This document shows positions 31,431-40,677 of a stretch of DNA of 64,000 nt, one piece after another. The stretch is taken from positions 62,001-126,000 of the forward strand of contig NZ_JAQIFT010000040.1 of assembly GCF_027857615.1 (NCBI RefSeq), given 5' to 3'. The notes beneath the pieces were generated by a model. It was not told where the DNA came from, made no database searches, and was given only the letters and a program-made list of their open reading frames with translations. The first letter of the stretch is position 1. The number at the start of each line of letters is the position of its first letter. This DNA is from Holtiella tumoricola. Lineage in GTDB: Bacteria; Bacillota; Clostridia; Lachnospirales; Cellulosilyticaceae. The position numbers were made by a program, and so were the translations under genes.

Positions 31431-33503
31431 ATGACGCAAATTCAATTATTAGATACGCATACCATTAATAAGATTGCAGCTGGAGAAGTCGTTGAACGCC
31501 CTGCATCTGTTGTCAAAGAATTAGTTGAAAATAGTATTGATGCAAAAGCTTCTTCCATTACCATTGAAATTAAAAATGGTGGCGTTGACTTTATTCGTAT
31601 TACGGATAATGGAAAAGGCATTCCAAAAGATGAAGTAGAAATTGCTTTTTTGCGTCATGCTACGAGTAAAATCACTTCAGCGGAAGACCTTGCCCATGTT
31701 TTATCTTTAGGTTTTCGTGGTGAAGCCCTGGCTAGTATTGCCTCTGTAGCCAAAGTAGAACTCCTTACAAAAACACCTAATGCTTTAACTGGCAAGAGAA
31801 TAGAAGTAGAGGCAGGACAAATGCTTCATTCTGAAGAGATTGCCTGCCCTGTTGGTACAACCATTATTATGCGTCAGCTTTTTTACAATGTACCAGCACG
31901 TCGTGCTTTCTTAAAAGCAACGGCAACGGAGACAACTAAAATTGCAGATGTTGTTTATAAATTAGCTTTAGCACACCCAGAGGTAGCCATTAAATATATT
32001 CAAAATAATAAACTTGTTTTCCAAACAGCAGGTAACTATGATTTAAAACGTTGTGTCTTTAGCCTCTATGGCAAAGATACAGCTAAAGATACACTAGAAA
32101 TGCAATACGAAGAAGAAGGCATTCAAGTCTCAGGACTTATTGGGCTACCTACTTTGACACGTGCTAATAGACAATACGAACAGTTCTTTATTAATGGACG
32201 TACAGTGAAAAGTAATTTACTTCAAAAGGCTACAGAAGAGGCCTATAAAACACTTGTGACTATTGGCAAATTTCCTTTTGTTATTTTGCATCTTAACTTA
32301 CCACCAGAAGAAGTTGATGTAAATGTTCATCCGACTAAATTAGAGGTACGCTTTAGTGAGAGTGAACGTGTTTATAATGCTGTATATAATGGTATTCGTA
32401 AACATTTACAAATAGAAAACCTAATCCCAGAGGTTAAAAGCCTTACTTCAACCCCAAATTATAAACCTGCGCCTATTCAGGCAACGGGTGATATTAAAGT
32501 TGAAAGTTTCTTTAATAAACCTCAGTTTAATAAGTCCTATGATCCAAGTAAGCTGGTTGAAGCACCCCTTAAACAAAAGGATGATTTTAATACAAGCCAA
32601 TCAGTCTATCAACCACTCTTTGGGAAGAAGGTAGAAGAAGTACCTATAAGTCCATCATCATCTACTTATACCACAGAAGCGTTAGAACAAATGCCTATAA
32701 ATAAAGAAGAAACCCTAGCTTTTACAGATAGTAATAGGGTAAGTGAAACACCATTTGTTCCAATGACAGGTGAACAGTCAGCTTTAACAACACCTAGAAC
32801 CTTAGGCACAGCACAGGTAACCAATGAGTTGCCTTTAACAAGTGAAACAACATTAACGGATGAATCAAAAAAAATCACATCTGTTGTAGAAGTTATTGAA
32901 ACGGAACCGTATAAACCTGTAGAAGGTGTGGATTATCAAATTATAGGTCAACTCTTTAATACGTATTGGATTTTGGAATATGGTAATGAAGTGTTACTCA
33001 TGGACCAACATTCAGCCCATGAACGTGTCATGTATGACCAGTATATGAAAGACTTTATAACGAGCCATGTTTCGACACAGATTCTTCTAATGCCAGAGAC
33101 ACTTTATTTACCAAGTCAAGAACTTCTTTTTATTGAGACACATTTGGACCTTTTACAAAAACTTGGTTTTGGTATTGAGCTCTTTGGAGAATCTTCTATT
33201 ATTATACGTGAAGTTCCTTATCTCTTTAATCAGCCTATGTCTTTAACAGCTTTTCGTGATATGCTAGATAGTATTGACGTAAAGAAAACCTCTAATCTCT
33301 ATGAAATGAGAGAAGAACATATTATTCAGCTTTCATGTAAAAGTGCAATTAAAGCACATGATCAGCTTACTAGAGCGGAGTGTAAAGCACTCATTGAATC
33401 ACTACTTACTTTAGAGAATCCTTATACTTGTCCACATGGTAGACCAACACTTGTTAAACTTAGTAAAACAGATATAGAAAAAATATTTAAACGAATTCAG
33501 TAG
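31431..33503 (+). CDS. mutL: DNA mismatch repair protein MutL with endonuclease domain
   Basis: This 690-residue protein has the GHKL ATPase motifs ELVENSIDAKA, DNGKGI and GFRGEALASIASV, then VNVHPTKLEVRF. A disordered linker of about 150 residues contains QPLF, a clamp-binding-type motif. The C-terminal nuclease domain shows DQHSAHERVMYD, SCKSAIKAHDQL and CPHGRPT. Compared with the usual DQHAAHERxxxE, there is Ser for Ala and Asp for the last Glu, conservative changes. It works with MutS to nick mismatched DNA. Confidence 0.96.
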   Translation: MTQIQLLDTHTINKIAAGEVVERPASVVKELVENSIDAKASSITIEIKNGGVDFIRITDNGKGIPKDEVEIAFLRHATSKITSAEDLAHVLSLGFRGEALASIASVAKVELLTKTPNALTGKRIEVEAGQMLHSEEIACPVGTTIIMRQLFYNVPARRAFLKATATETTKIADVVYKLALAHPEVAIKYIQNNKLVFQTAGNYDLKRCVFSLYGKDTAKDTLEMQYEEEGIQVSGLIGLPTLTRANRQYEQFFINGRTVKSNLLQKATEEAYKTLVTIGKFPFVILHLNLPPEEVDVNVHPTKLEVRFSESERVYNAVYNGIRKHLQIENLIPEVKSLTSTPNYKPAPIQATGDIKVESFFNKPQFNKSYDPSKLVEAPLKQKDDFNTSQSVYQPLFGKKVEEVPISPSSSTYTTEALEQMPINKEETLAFTDSNRVSETPFVPMTGEQSALTTPRTLGTAQVTNELPLTSETTLTDESKKITSVVEVIETEPYKPVEGVDYQIIGQLFNTYWILEYGNEVLLMDQHSAHERVMYDQYMKDFITSHVSTQILLMPETLYLPSQELLFIETHLDLLQKLGFGIELFGESSIIIREVPYLFNQPMSLTAFRDMLDSIDVKKTSNLYEMREEHIIQLSCKSAIKAHDQLTRAECKALIESLLTLENPYTCPHGRPTLVKLSKTDIEKIFKRIQ

Positions 33504-33511
33504 GTGACACT

Positions 33512-34465
33512 ATGAAACAAAAACTTATACTCATTGCGGGGCCTACAGCTTCCGGAAAGACAAAATCAAGCGTACAGCTTGCAAAACGAATCAATGGCGA
33601 AATTATTTCTTGTGATTCTATGCAAATCTATAAAGGTATGGATATTGGAACAGCTAAAGTTACACAAGAGGAAACAGAAGGTATTCCACACTATATGATT
33701 GATTTGCTTGATCCAAGTGAAGGATGCAACATTGCGTGGTTTAAGGACGAAGTAGAAAAAGCTATCAAAACCATTGCTGCCAAAGGAAAGATACCGATAT
33801 TAGTAGGTGGAACTGGTTTTTATCTCAATGCCATCTTATTTGATACACAGTTTGATGAAACAGAAGAAGACACAAGTTATAGAAAAGAATTAGAAGCGCT
33901 TGCAGATATCCACGGTGTAGAATATCTTCATAACAAGCTAAAAGAAGTAGATCCAACAAGTGCTAAAGCCATTCATGCCAATAATGTAAAGCGTGTGATA
34001 CGTGCACTGGAGTATTATGCACAAACAGGTACACCTATTTCTTCTCATAATGCATCTGAAAAAGAAAAGCGTGCAGCACAAGTATCACCTTACAATTATC
34101 AATTCTTTGCACTTGATATGAATAGACAAACACTTTATAACCGTATTAATTTACGTATTGATCAAATGTTAGAAGAAGGGCTAGTAGAAGAAGTAAGGCA
34201 TTTTTATGATGTTGGTTTACCGGAAGACTGTACAAGTATGAAGGCTATTGGCTATAAAGAATTTTTCCCTTATTTTAGAGGAGAAATGACATTAGATGCC
34301 TGTGTAGATAAACTTAAACAAAATACACGTCATTTTGCTAAGCGCCAATTAACTTGGTTCCGACATCAATCCAATCCTATATTTATTCAAGTAGATCAGT
34401 TAAGCTTTGATGCTGATGCTATAGTGAATGAAATGTCAAAATATCTCCAAAATATTGTAGATTGA
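33512..34465 (+). CDS. miaA: tRNA dimethylallyltransferase MiaA
   Basis: This 317-residue enzyme transfers dimethylallyl to A37 of tRNAs reading UNN codons. It shows the P-loop GPTASGKTKSS at residues 9-19, ISCDSMQIYKGMDIGTAK (catalytic Asp), VGGTGFYLNAIL and the tRNA-contact segment AIGYKEFFPYF with RHFAKRQLTWFR. It follows mutL by 8 bases in the same transcript and supplies the substrate of MiaB. Confidence 0.97.
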   Translation: MKQKLILIAGPTASGKTKSSVQLAKRINGEIISCDSMQIYKGMDIGTAKVTQEETEGIPHYMIDLLDPSEGCNIAWFKDEVEKAIKTIAAKGKIPILVGGTGFYLNAILFDTQFDETEEDTSYRKELEALADIHGVEYLHNKLKEVDPTSAKAIHANNVKRVIRALEYYAQTGTPISSHNASEKEKRAAQVSPYNYQFFALDMNRQTLYNRINLRIDQMLEEGLVEEVRHFYDVGLPEDCTSMKAIGYKEFFPYFRGEMTLDACVDKLKQNTRHFAKRQLTWFRHQSNPIFIQVDQLSFDADAIVNEMSKYLQNIVD

Positions 34466-34621
34466 CCCTATAATTAATTTGGAAATAGATGTATAATGTA
34501 CTTAAATAAAGTGCATAATAGGAATAATGAATCTAGAAATTTTATGCAATATATAGACAAGTATAGTTTTATCCTATACAATGAACTTAATCAATTAAAT
34601 CCTTAGGAGGGGTATGTTATT

Positions 34622-34858
34622 ATGAGTAAAGCTATCAATCTTCAAGACTTACTTTTAAATCAATTAAGAAAAGATCGTATTGCAGTTACTGTATTCTTAA
34701 CAAATGGTTTCCAAATTAAAGGAACAGTAAGAGGTTTCGACAATTTTGTTGTTTTACTTGATAGTGAAGGTAAACAACAAATGATCTACAAACATGCTAT
34801 TTCTACAGTTTGTCCATCAAAAGTTGTTAATTTAAACATTTCAGCTCAATCTGAGTAA
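34622..34858 (+). CDS. hfq: RNA chaperone Hfq
   Basis: This 78-residue protein has the Sm1 part (NLQDLLLNQLRKDRIAVTVFLTNGFQIKG) and the Sm2 signature YKHAIST. It forms a hexameric ring that helps small RNAs pair with mRNAs. The 156-base gap after miaA holds TATAAT-like sequence at 34492 and a hairpin GTATAG/CTATAC (34561-34579), so hfq may have its own promoter. TTAGGAGGGG precedes the ATG. Confidence 0.96.
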   Translation: MSKAINLQDLLLNQLRKDRIAVTVFLTNGFQIKGTVRGFDNFVVLLDSEGKQQMIYKHAISTVCPSKVVNLNISAQSE

Positions 34859-34881
34859 GCTATAATCGTATAAGTCATTTA

Positions 34882-34927
34882 TAAGAGCATCTGGTATTGC
34901 ATAATCAATACGGATGCTCTTATTTTA
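34882..34927 (+). terminator. Terminator of the miaB-hfq cluster
   Basis: AAGAGCATC pairs with GATGCTCTT, with an inner GTATTG/CAATAC stem, followed by ATTTTAT. Confidence 0.88.
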
Positions 34928-35008
34928 TAAGTTTATTAACGGAATTATCAGATGTATAATTATTCTGATAATTTAAATGTCATAAAATATATATAAAAAT
35001 AGAGATAG

Positions 35009-35188
35009 GTTGAATCTAGACTTAAAATAGATGCTTATGAAGATCTTAATCATGCAATATTAGATATTAGGCACAGAAACCAATGCATTTATGATCCTGG
35101 AAATAGGATGGTAAAAATAGGTTTAAAATATAGAATCTAAGATGCAGATTATTTATTAAAGTGATTAAAGATTTTAGAGAGCATTTAA
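35009..35188 (+). pseudogene. Decayed coding fragment, unidentified
   Basis: One frame reads VESRLKIDAYEDLNHAILD, then IRHRNQCIYDPGNRMVKIGL, and is interrupted by stops at its end (YRI*DADYLLK*). The amino-acid pattern looks coding but there is no start or ribosome binding site. No family is recognised. The stretch 34928-35456 otherwise holds only hairpins. Confidence 0.3.
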
Positions 35189-35302
35189 AGGATCCAATAA
35201 AAATAAAGTAGTCATTTATTTTCTATAAGAAATCATATAATAAAAGAATATAAAATAAGAAGTATTATATAAGACAAAAATGGGTATAAAGAAGCACTTT
35301 CG

Positions 35303-35366
35303 TTTCCTTATATAACCAAGTTTTCGTAAAACTTGTGTTTCGCGAATAGTTATCTATATAAGGAAA
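35303..35366. other. Nested inverted repeats, possible structured RNA
   Basis: TTTCCTTATATA (35303-35314) pairs with TATATAAGGAAA (35355-35366). Inside it AAGTTTT (35318-35324) pairs with AAAACTT (35328-35334). It lies in a gene-free gap between decayed genes and may be an RNA element or a remnant of a mobile element. Confidence 0.4.
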
Positions 35367-35387
35367 GCCCTCTTCTTATATAAATAA

Positions 35388-35450
35388 CCCCATCTATAAG
35401 GTACCTTGTTCTGCTATTGAACAGATTAATTTTATAGATGGGGTTTGTTT
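35388..35450 (+). terminator. Long terminator-like hairpin
   Basis: CCCCATCTATAA (35388-35399) pairs with TTATAGATGGGG (35432-35443), and an inner TGTTC/GAACA stem lies within the loop. TTTGTTT follows. Confidence 0.6.
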
Positions 35451-35456
35451 ATGTAC

Positions 35457-35738
35457 TTACATTCTAAACAAAGCCTTTGTAATTTCTAGATATGTTTCAT
35501 CAGATTCTAAAAATGTTGCTCTTGGTTTGCTCACAAACCCTATACGTTCGTAAAGACTCCAAACCTTTTGATTAACTGCTGCCGACTCTACATAGCCTTT
35601 TGTGGCTAAGTTTAATTCAAACACTTGACCTATGGCATACTTTAATGCATAAGTTGCAATCCCTTACCTTGTGCTTTAGGAATTAATTTGATATCAAATG
35701 ATGCCAAATCATGTGCTTGGATGATGCTTCTTTAATTA
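35457..35738 (-). pseudogene. Truncated, frameshifted GNAT-type acetyltransferase fragment
   Basis: Read on the minus strand, one frame gives HDLASFDIKLIPKAQGKG. After a frameshift near 35660-35667 another gives IATYALKYAIGQVFELNLAT and VWSLYERIGFVSKPRATFLE, ending in TAA. The two halves match the middle and end of a GNAT domain (Q/R-x-x-G-x-G/A loop, then N-x-x-x-x-x-x-YxxxGF). The 5' part is missing and the gene is not functional. Confidence 0.65.
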
Positions 35739-35744
35739 TTTTAC

Positions 35745-36602
35745 TCATATCTTTAGTAAATACCCTTGGTAGCTACCTGAGTACTTAAAACCTATTTTTT
35801 CAGCTTCTTCATATAAAATAGGATCTGTTTCATCTATAAAAAATACAATGCAGTTAATATGAGCTTCATGATCAAGGATATCAATAAAGGCAACATTAAG
35901 GAGTGCTTCATAAATCTTTTGAAGATTTATTTGATCTTTTACAAATACACCAAACACTTCTGCCATATTATCTTTGCATAAACGTGTAAAGATACTTCCT
36001 AAAATATGATCTTCATCCTTATAGATATGAATGTACCAATTATTAAAATCTTCCTCTAATCTTCTACTATTCCAATACATTCCCTGTGCATAGATATCAT
36101 GAAAAAATGCATATGTTTTAAAATCTTCTTTTGATAAACGTGAAACATGAGAATAGTTCTTGGTACTTCTTTTTAAATGAGTCACATTTAATCGTAGATC
36201 ATTACTTGCTTCAATACATGTATATCCATGAGCTTTTAACCACTGGATAGCCATTACATTTTCTTTTGGATAACCCAATTGTACTTCAAACCCTTCATAA
36301 TGTGTGTGTAAGTAGATAAGGAGTTCTTCCATTACTTTATCAAAGTGATTTAATACATATACTCTAGCCTGTATATACTTTTCAGGACGTTCCACATATA
36401 GATTTATAACACCTTTTAGAGTATTCTCTTCAAAATAGCCTAAGACTTCATCATCAACGTAATTAAACCCATTTTTAAGTCCAGCAGCTAAGTCTTCTTT
36501 TGTTTTTCTAAGAGGATAACACGTTGTATGTATTTCTTTGCAACATGCCCATGCAAAGTCTATTGTCTGATTAATTTCTTCCCATTCTATAGTTGTTAAC
36601 AT
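35745..36602 (-). CDS. GNAT-like acetyltransferase family protein
   Basis: This is a 285-residue protein. The N-terminal half contains VQLGYPKENVMAIQWLKAHGY, and the C-terminal half has a second GNAT-like domain (YAFFHDIYAQGMYWNSRRLE, ILGSIFTRLCKDNMAEVFGVFV, ILYEEAEKIGFKYSGSYQGYL). Two degenerate GNAT folds in tandem are common in clostridial proteins of unknown substrate. The acetyl-CoA loop is not clearly conserved. ATG with GGGGGTAGAAG upstream. Enzymatic activity is unproven. Confidence 0.65.
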   Translation of the reverse strand: MLTTIEWEEINQTIDFAWACCKEIHTTCYPLRKTKEDLAAGLKNGFNYVDDEVLGYFEENTLKGVINLYVERPEKYIQARVYVLNHFDKVMEELLIYLHTHYEGFEVQLGYPKENVMAIQWLKAHGYTCIEASNDLRLNVTHLKRSTKNYSHVSRLSKEDFKTYAFFHDIYAQGMYWNSRRLEEDFNNWYIHIYKDEDHILGSIFTRLCKDNMAEVFGVFVKDQINLQKIYEALLNVAFIDILDHEAHINCIVFFIDETDPILYEEAEKIGFKYSGSYQGYLLKI

Positions 36603-36622
36603 CTTCTACCCCCCTTTATATT

Positions 36623-36827
36623 TTATGGAATCTTATTTTGTAATAGCCATTCTATTGCATCAAGTAAGTGTTCAGCTATATAAATAGGTTGGACGTCTTT
36701 CTATTTATCTCTATATTTTCCTAACGCTTCTTCCCCAGAGCCAGTTTTCACTAAAATAGCTTATGTAATTGTTGTTACCAATCGTTCCATCACGATCAAT
36801 AAATAAAGCTTCTATTGTGTAAGGCAT
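36623..36827 (-). pseudogene. HAD-superfamily phosphatase remnant with internal deletion
   Basis: On the minus strand, after GGAGGAC, a frame begins MPYTIEALFIDRDGTIGNNN, a HAD motif I (DxDGT-like). It loses phase within about 25 codons, after which another frame gives KTGSGEEALGKYRD and AEHLLDAIEWLLQNKIP, the end of the same kind of protein. Motifs II to IV are missing. It is a deleted gene. Confidence 0.65.
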
Positions 36828-36977
36828 AAGTCCTCCTTATTTAACTTTATATAAAATTAAATGATTATATAATCTTTTAATGTCTAGTTTTACTATAACA
36901 TTTATTATGAGACTAAAAAACATATTTTAATTAAAAATTATACATTATTAAAACTTTAAAATAATATCTAGCAAATA

Positions 36978-37032
36978 TTGTTTTATTTAGGATGACAACA
37001 TATAATAGCTATATCCCCTGTAGGGGGTTATA
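36978..37032 (+). promoter_or_regulatory. MATE-csoR promoter with CsoR-type operator palindrome
   Basis: TTGTTT at 36978-36983 and TATAAT at 37001-37006 are spaced 17 bases. Directly downstream, over the start point, lies ATATCCCCTGTAGGGGGTTA (37011-37030) with C4/G4 arms. CsoR-family regulators bind G/C-tract palindromes of this kind, and a CsoR-type gene ends this operon. Repressor binding here would block initiation. Confidence 0.7.
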
Positions 37033-37054
37033 AAATATTCAGAAAGGATATGAT

Positions 37055-38401
37055 ATGATTCATACATTTCTATCACACTCAAAGGTTATTCTATTATTAG
37101 CATTTCCTGTAATTATAGAAAACATTTTACAAGTTTTATTAGGTACAACAGATACTTATTTTGCAGGCAAGCTTGCACCAGAGGCTATTGCAGCAATTGG
37201 CTCTGTAAATTTGGTTATGAATATTTTTATTGCTTTTATTACCGCTATTAGTGTAGGGGCTAGTGCTATTATTGCACGTTACATAGGATTAAAAGAGCTA
37301 AAAAAAGCAAAGGTAAGTATGCAACAAGCAATAATCTTAGCATGTAGTATTGGGTTAGTGCTTGGACTTCTAAGCTTTATTGTAGCTAAACCACTACTCC
37401 TACTTTTAGGTACAGAGACAAATGTTTTAAAATATGCCATTCCGTACTTTTATACAGTAGGTATTCCATGCGTCTTTTTAAGCTTAATGATGATTCTATC
37501 GAGTACACTTAGGAGTATGGGCGATACAAAAACACCGATGATTGCTGCAGTTGTTGCTAATCTACTTAATATGATTCTAAACTATGTTTTAATTTTTGGA
37601 CTTTTTAATATACCCGCACTAGGGATAGTTGGTGCAGGGCTTGCTACTACTCTTTCTAGGATTGTAGCAGTCAGTATTTTAATCTTTAAACTTTATCATG
37701 GAAATAGAATAATTAAATTTCAGCTAAGAGATCGCTGGATATTAGATAAAAAGGTTTTTCTATCTATCTTAGGCATAGGTATGCCTGCAGGTATTGAGAA
37801 GTTAATTATGCGTGCAGGACAAATGGTCTATGGATCTGTCATTCTCTCATTAGGCACAAGTGCTTATGTGGCACACAATATTGCAGGGACTATCGAAAGC
37901 TACTCCTACTTACCAGCAATGGGATTTGGCATTGCTGCGGCTACTTTAGTGGGGCAAAGCTTAGGTGCTAAAAACGTCCAATTGGCCAAACAATATGGAT
38001 TAGTGGCTAATATACTTTCTACAATTGTTATGATTCTAATAGGTCTCTTTTTCTTTACTACTGCTCCGATACTTGCAAGTCTATTTACTAATGATATGGA
38101 AATCCAAAGCCTTGTTGTAAACGTTTTAAGAATTATTGCTTTATTCCAACCGTTTCTATCCATTACAAATGTTATTGCTAGTGCACTTCAAGGCGCAGGA
38201 GATACCAAATTCCCAATGTATGCGACTCTTATGGGGGTATGGGGGATACGCGTAGTATTTGGTTATCTTTTTGCTGTTATCTTTAACTTAGGACTTGTTG
38301 GGATATGGCTCGCTTATTCTCTAGATATTTTACTTCGAGGACTTCTACTTATGTATCGCTTTTTAAGAGGAAAATGGTATACTACTATTATGCTTGAATA
38401 G
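37055..38401 (+). CDS. MATE-family efflux transporter
   Basis: This 448-residue membrane protein has about 12 predicted membrane helices in two related halves. MATE marks include FPVIIENILQVLLGTTDTYFAG and later IGMPAGIEKLIMRAGQMVYG at the start of the second half, and PFLSITNVIASALQGAGDTKFP. MATE proteins export organic cations or drugs using Na+ or H+ gradients. It is followed after 24 bases by a CsoR-type regulator gene, and its promoter carries a matching palindrome. The substrate is unknown. Confidence 0.93.
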   Translation: MIHTFLSHSKVILLLAFPVIIENILQVLLGTTDTYFAGKLAPEAIAAIGSVNLVMNIFIAFITAISVGASAIIARYIGLKELKKAKVSMQQAIILACSIGLVLGLLSFIVAKPLLLLLGTETNVLKYAIPYFYTVGIPCVFLSLMMILSSTLRSMGDTKTPMIAAVVANLLNMILNYVLIFGLFNIPALGIVGAGLATTLSRIVAVSILIFKLYHGNRIIKFQLRDRWILDKKVFLSILGIGMPAGIEKLIMRAGQMVYGSVILSLGTSAYVAHNIAGTIESYSYLPAMGFGIAAATLVGQSLGAKNVQLAKQYGLVANILSTIVMILIGLFFFTTAPILASLFTNDMEIQSLVVNVLRIIALFQPFLSITNVIASALQGAGDTKFPMYATLMGVWGIRVVFGYLFAVIFNLGLVGIWLAYSLDILLRGLLLMYRFLRGKWYTTIMLE

Positions 38402-38425
38402 TGAAAGCGAAAAGGAGATGAATCA

Positions 38426-38698
38426 GTGGAAAAACATAGCCATCCCAATCAAAAACAAGTGATTAATCGTTTATCACGTATTATTGGACATACAGAAGCT
38501 ATTAAGAGAATGTGTATTGAAGAAAAAGATTGTACTGAAGTTCTCATACAAATAGCTGCTGTCAAATCTGCCTTAAACAATCTAGGAAAACTTATTTTAC
38601 AAGAACATATTGAACATTGTGTCGTACATGCTATTGAAGAAGGTAATACAGAAGCGCTTGATGACCTTTACGAAGCTTTAAATAAGTTTGTTAAATAA
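38426..38698 (+). CDS. CsoR-family metal-sensing repressor
   Basis: This 90-residue DUF156 protein is all-helical. It starts with NQKQVINRLSRIIGHTEAIKRM, the DNA-binding face. Potential Cu(I) ligands are C36 (KDCTEVL), H61 and C65 (HIEHCV), the same spacing as the Cys-His-Cys triad of copper-sensing CsoR. It uses GTG 38426 after AAGGAG. The co-transcribed partner is a MATE exporter, where copper regulators normally control CopA or CopZ. None of those genes is nearby. Confidence 0.88.
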   Translation: MEKHSHPNQKQVINRLSRIIGHTEAIKRMCIEEKDCTEVLIQIAAVKSALNNLGKLILQEHIEHCVVHAIEEGNTEALDDLYEALNKFVK

Positions 38699-38700
38699 TA

Positions 38701-38744
38701 AAGCCACCTATTAAGTTTAGGCAACTTATAGGTGGTTTTGTTTT
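38701..38744 (+). terminator. Terminator after csoR
   Basis: AAGCCACCTA (38701-38710) pairs with TAGGTGGTTT (38729-38738), with an inner AGTT/AACT, then TGTTTT. It lies tail to tail with the GNAT pseudogene and may serve both strands. Confidence 0.85.
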
Positions 38745-39096
38745 AGTATTCTAAAATATAATGAGTAGTGGTTTCTTTTATCTGTTGAAAGCCTAATTTT
38801 TCATAAAGCTTCTTTGCCCTAACATTTTGCTTAAAGCATCCGATACCGACTTTCATGTTATTTTGGTTTGCTGTTTTTAGAATATCTTTTAAGATAGAGC
38901 TACCAATTTGTTTACCTTGATATTCTGGTAGGAGCTCTAACTCGATAACATCTATTTTATGATCGTTAATAAAGGTTTCTAATAGGCCAATAGCTATACC
39001 TTTATAGAAGATGACCTGATGAGTTTTAGTGTCAAAGGAATTTGCAAAGAAAGCTTGCTGATTCTATAGGATACCATTTATATTTTATATCTCTAA
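38743..39096 (-). pseudogene. GNAT acetyltransferase with lost start and frameshift
   Basis: On the minus strand one frame gives KYKWYPIES after an ATA where a start would be expected. A frameshift near 39058 leads to QQAFFANSFDTKTHQVIFYK, ELELLPEYQGKQIGSSIL and NVRAKKLYEKLGFQQIKET, ending in TAA. The acetyl-CoA loop (QGKQIGSS) and YEKLGF motif are intact in the second frame. It is recently decayed rather than ancient, since only two lesions are seen. Confidence 0.7.
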
Positions 39097-39097
39097 A

Positions 39098-40060
39098 CTA
39101 CCTTGTGTCGTATTGATTTATTAATAAGTCTTTTGCTAATAGATTTGCTCTTTTTAGATAATAATCAAAGTAATGATCTCTCTCTTTATCTGGATTTAGG
39201 AGTTCTTGTTCAATGAACTCAATACATTCATTTAAGCAAGCTAATTTAATATCCCATATAAACTGTTCATAGGACAAGTGGGTACGTACTAATTGCTTAT
39301 AAACATTTTCAAGAAAAAGCATTCTTAGGTCATCTGTCATATAAAAAGGATCATCAACCTCTGCTCCGTGTGCAATAAGTCTTGCAATATCTAGTGCATA
39401 AGGCATAATCCCACCAAAAGCCCAATCGATAAAGGTTACATTATCTTCATTATATAAGGCATTACATTGAAGTAAGTCACCATTACAAAGTGTTCTTGGG
39501 CAAGTACGTTGCCTTGCCAAAAAAAGGTCATATGCCTCTTTAAGTTGTGGAAGTTCTTTTAAACATTGTCTACGTCTATTAATACGCTCCCAATATTGCT
39601 CAAAACGATCATCTAGCTTAGTTACCTCAAAATTGTGTTCTTGCCAATAGGTATTAAATATTTTTGTAAGTTCTCTTGCACAAGCAAGGGCTATAGATTC
39701 ATTGAATTGTTTAAGATCACGCCCTTGGATATGTTCGAGAAGAATCCAAGTTGTATCTTGCTCTTCTATATAACCTAATAGATGGGGTACAGCAAAATCA
39801 CATGCACCTAAAAAATTCTCATAAATAGTTGCTTCCTTACGCTTCGTACGCTTTAGAACATATGTTCCCTCTTTGGTAATAAGTTGATATACATCATATG
39901 TACGCCCTTCTGGTTCTGAATGATCGTAATAATATCCTATTTTTATAAGATGTAACTCAGGTTTAATCTTATGACACAATATTTCAAGTTCTTTATAATC
40001 AGATGGATCATCAATCCATATAGGTTGACAAGTCATTTGTTCGTGTGATTTATTAAGCAT
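39098..40060 (-). CDS. Aminoglycoside phosphotransferase-like (APH-fold) kinase
   Basis: This 320-residue protein has the APH fold: an N-lobe Lys in TYVLKRTKRKEA, the linker WILLEHIQGRDL, and the catalytic loop LCNGDLLQCNAL followed by FIDWAFG. The usual HGDxxxxN is NGDxxxxN here, so the His is changed while Asp and Asn remain, which may alter activity. Families with this fold phosphorylate aminoglycosides, choline, homoserine or other small molecules. Substrate unknown. Confidence 0.75.
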   Translation of the reverse strand: MLNKSHEQMTCQPIWIDDPSDYKELEILCHKIKPELHLIKIGYYYDHSEPEGRTYDVYQLITKEGTYVLKRTKRKEATIYENFLGACDFAVPHLLGYIEEQDTTWILLEHIQGRDLKQFNESIALACARELTKIFNTYWQEHNFEVTKLDDRFEQYWERINRRRQCLKELPQLKEAYDLFLARQRTCPRTLCNGDLLQCNALYNEDNVTFIDWAFGGIMPYALDIARLIAHGAEVDDPFYMTDDLRMLFLENVYKQLVRTHLSYEQFIWDIKLACLNECIEFIEQELLNPDKERDHYFDYYLKRANLLAKDLLINQYDTR

Positions 40061-40102
40061 AAAGTGATTCTCTCCTTTATTAGTGGGTTTATGCGATAAG
40101 GC

Positions 40103-40510
40103 CTACTGACCACTTTGTCTATTATAGTTGCGAAAACACATCGCCTTACATTCAAACATCTTAAAGCGTTTATAAAAGGTTGTAACTTCTTCATCACAAA
40201 GTAAATCTATCATATAAAGATGTTGAAGGCTTTCTAGCATGTGTTTAACTAATTCGGTTCCAATTCCTTGCTTTTGATAACTTGGTAAAACCTCTAAAAA
40301 AGGAATATAAGCACTTAATACATCATCTGAAATGGCTGTTATAAACCCTATAACCTGTTCAGTATCTTGGTCTATAGCTAACCAGACATAACTACTTTTT
40401 TCTAGAAGCTCCTTATGTTTGGTAATAGAGGGTGGATTAGGCCATCCCACAAAAAATCCGTCTAATTGGCTATTATCAATATGTTCTAGGCTTGTCGTGT
40501 ATCTAATCAT
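40103..40510 (-). CDS. GNAT-family N-acetyltransferase
   Basis: This 135-residue protein shows the standard GNAT order: N-terminal helices, SYVWLAIDQDTEQVIGFITAI, then LEVLPSYQKQGIGTELVKHML with the acetyl-CoA loop QKQGIGT, and TFYKRFKMFE at the end. Length is normal. It lies 42 bases upstream of the APH-like gene on the same strand, so they are probably co-transcribed. The acceptor is unknown. Confidence 0.88.
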   Translation of the reverse strand: MIRYTTSLEHIDNSQLDGFFVGWPNPPSITKHKELLEKSSYVWLAIDQDTEQVIGFITAISDDVLSAYIPFLEVLPSYQKQGIGTELVKHMLESLQHLYMIDLLCDEEVTTFYKRFKMFECKAMCFRNYNRQSGQ

Positions 40511-40677
40511 TATGATTCTCCTTTAAATAGTTTATGTATTTGTACGTTAAATCTCACATTGATTAATCTGAATTTTTATATATTAATTATAGTATATTAT
40601 AAAAATAAATCATAACGTAAAAATACACTATATTTTGTGTTAGAATCATAAAATCATCGTCAATTTTTAACCTATAT

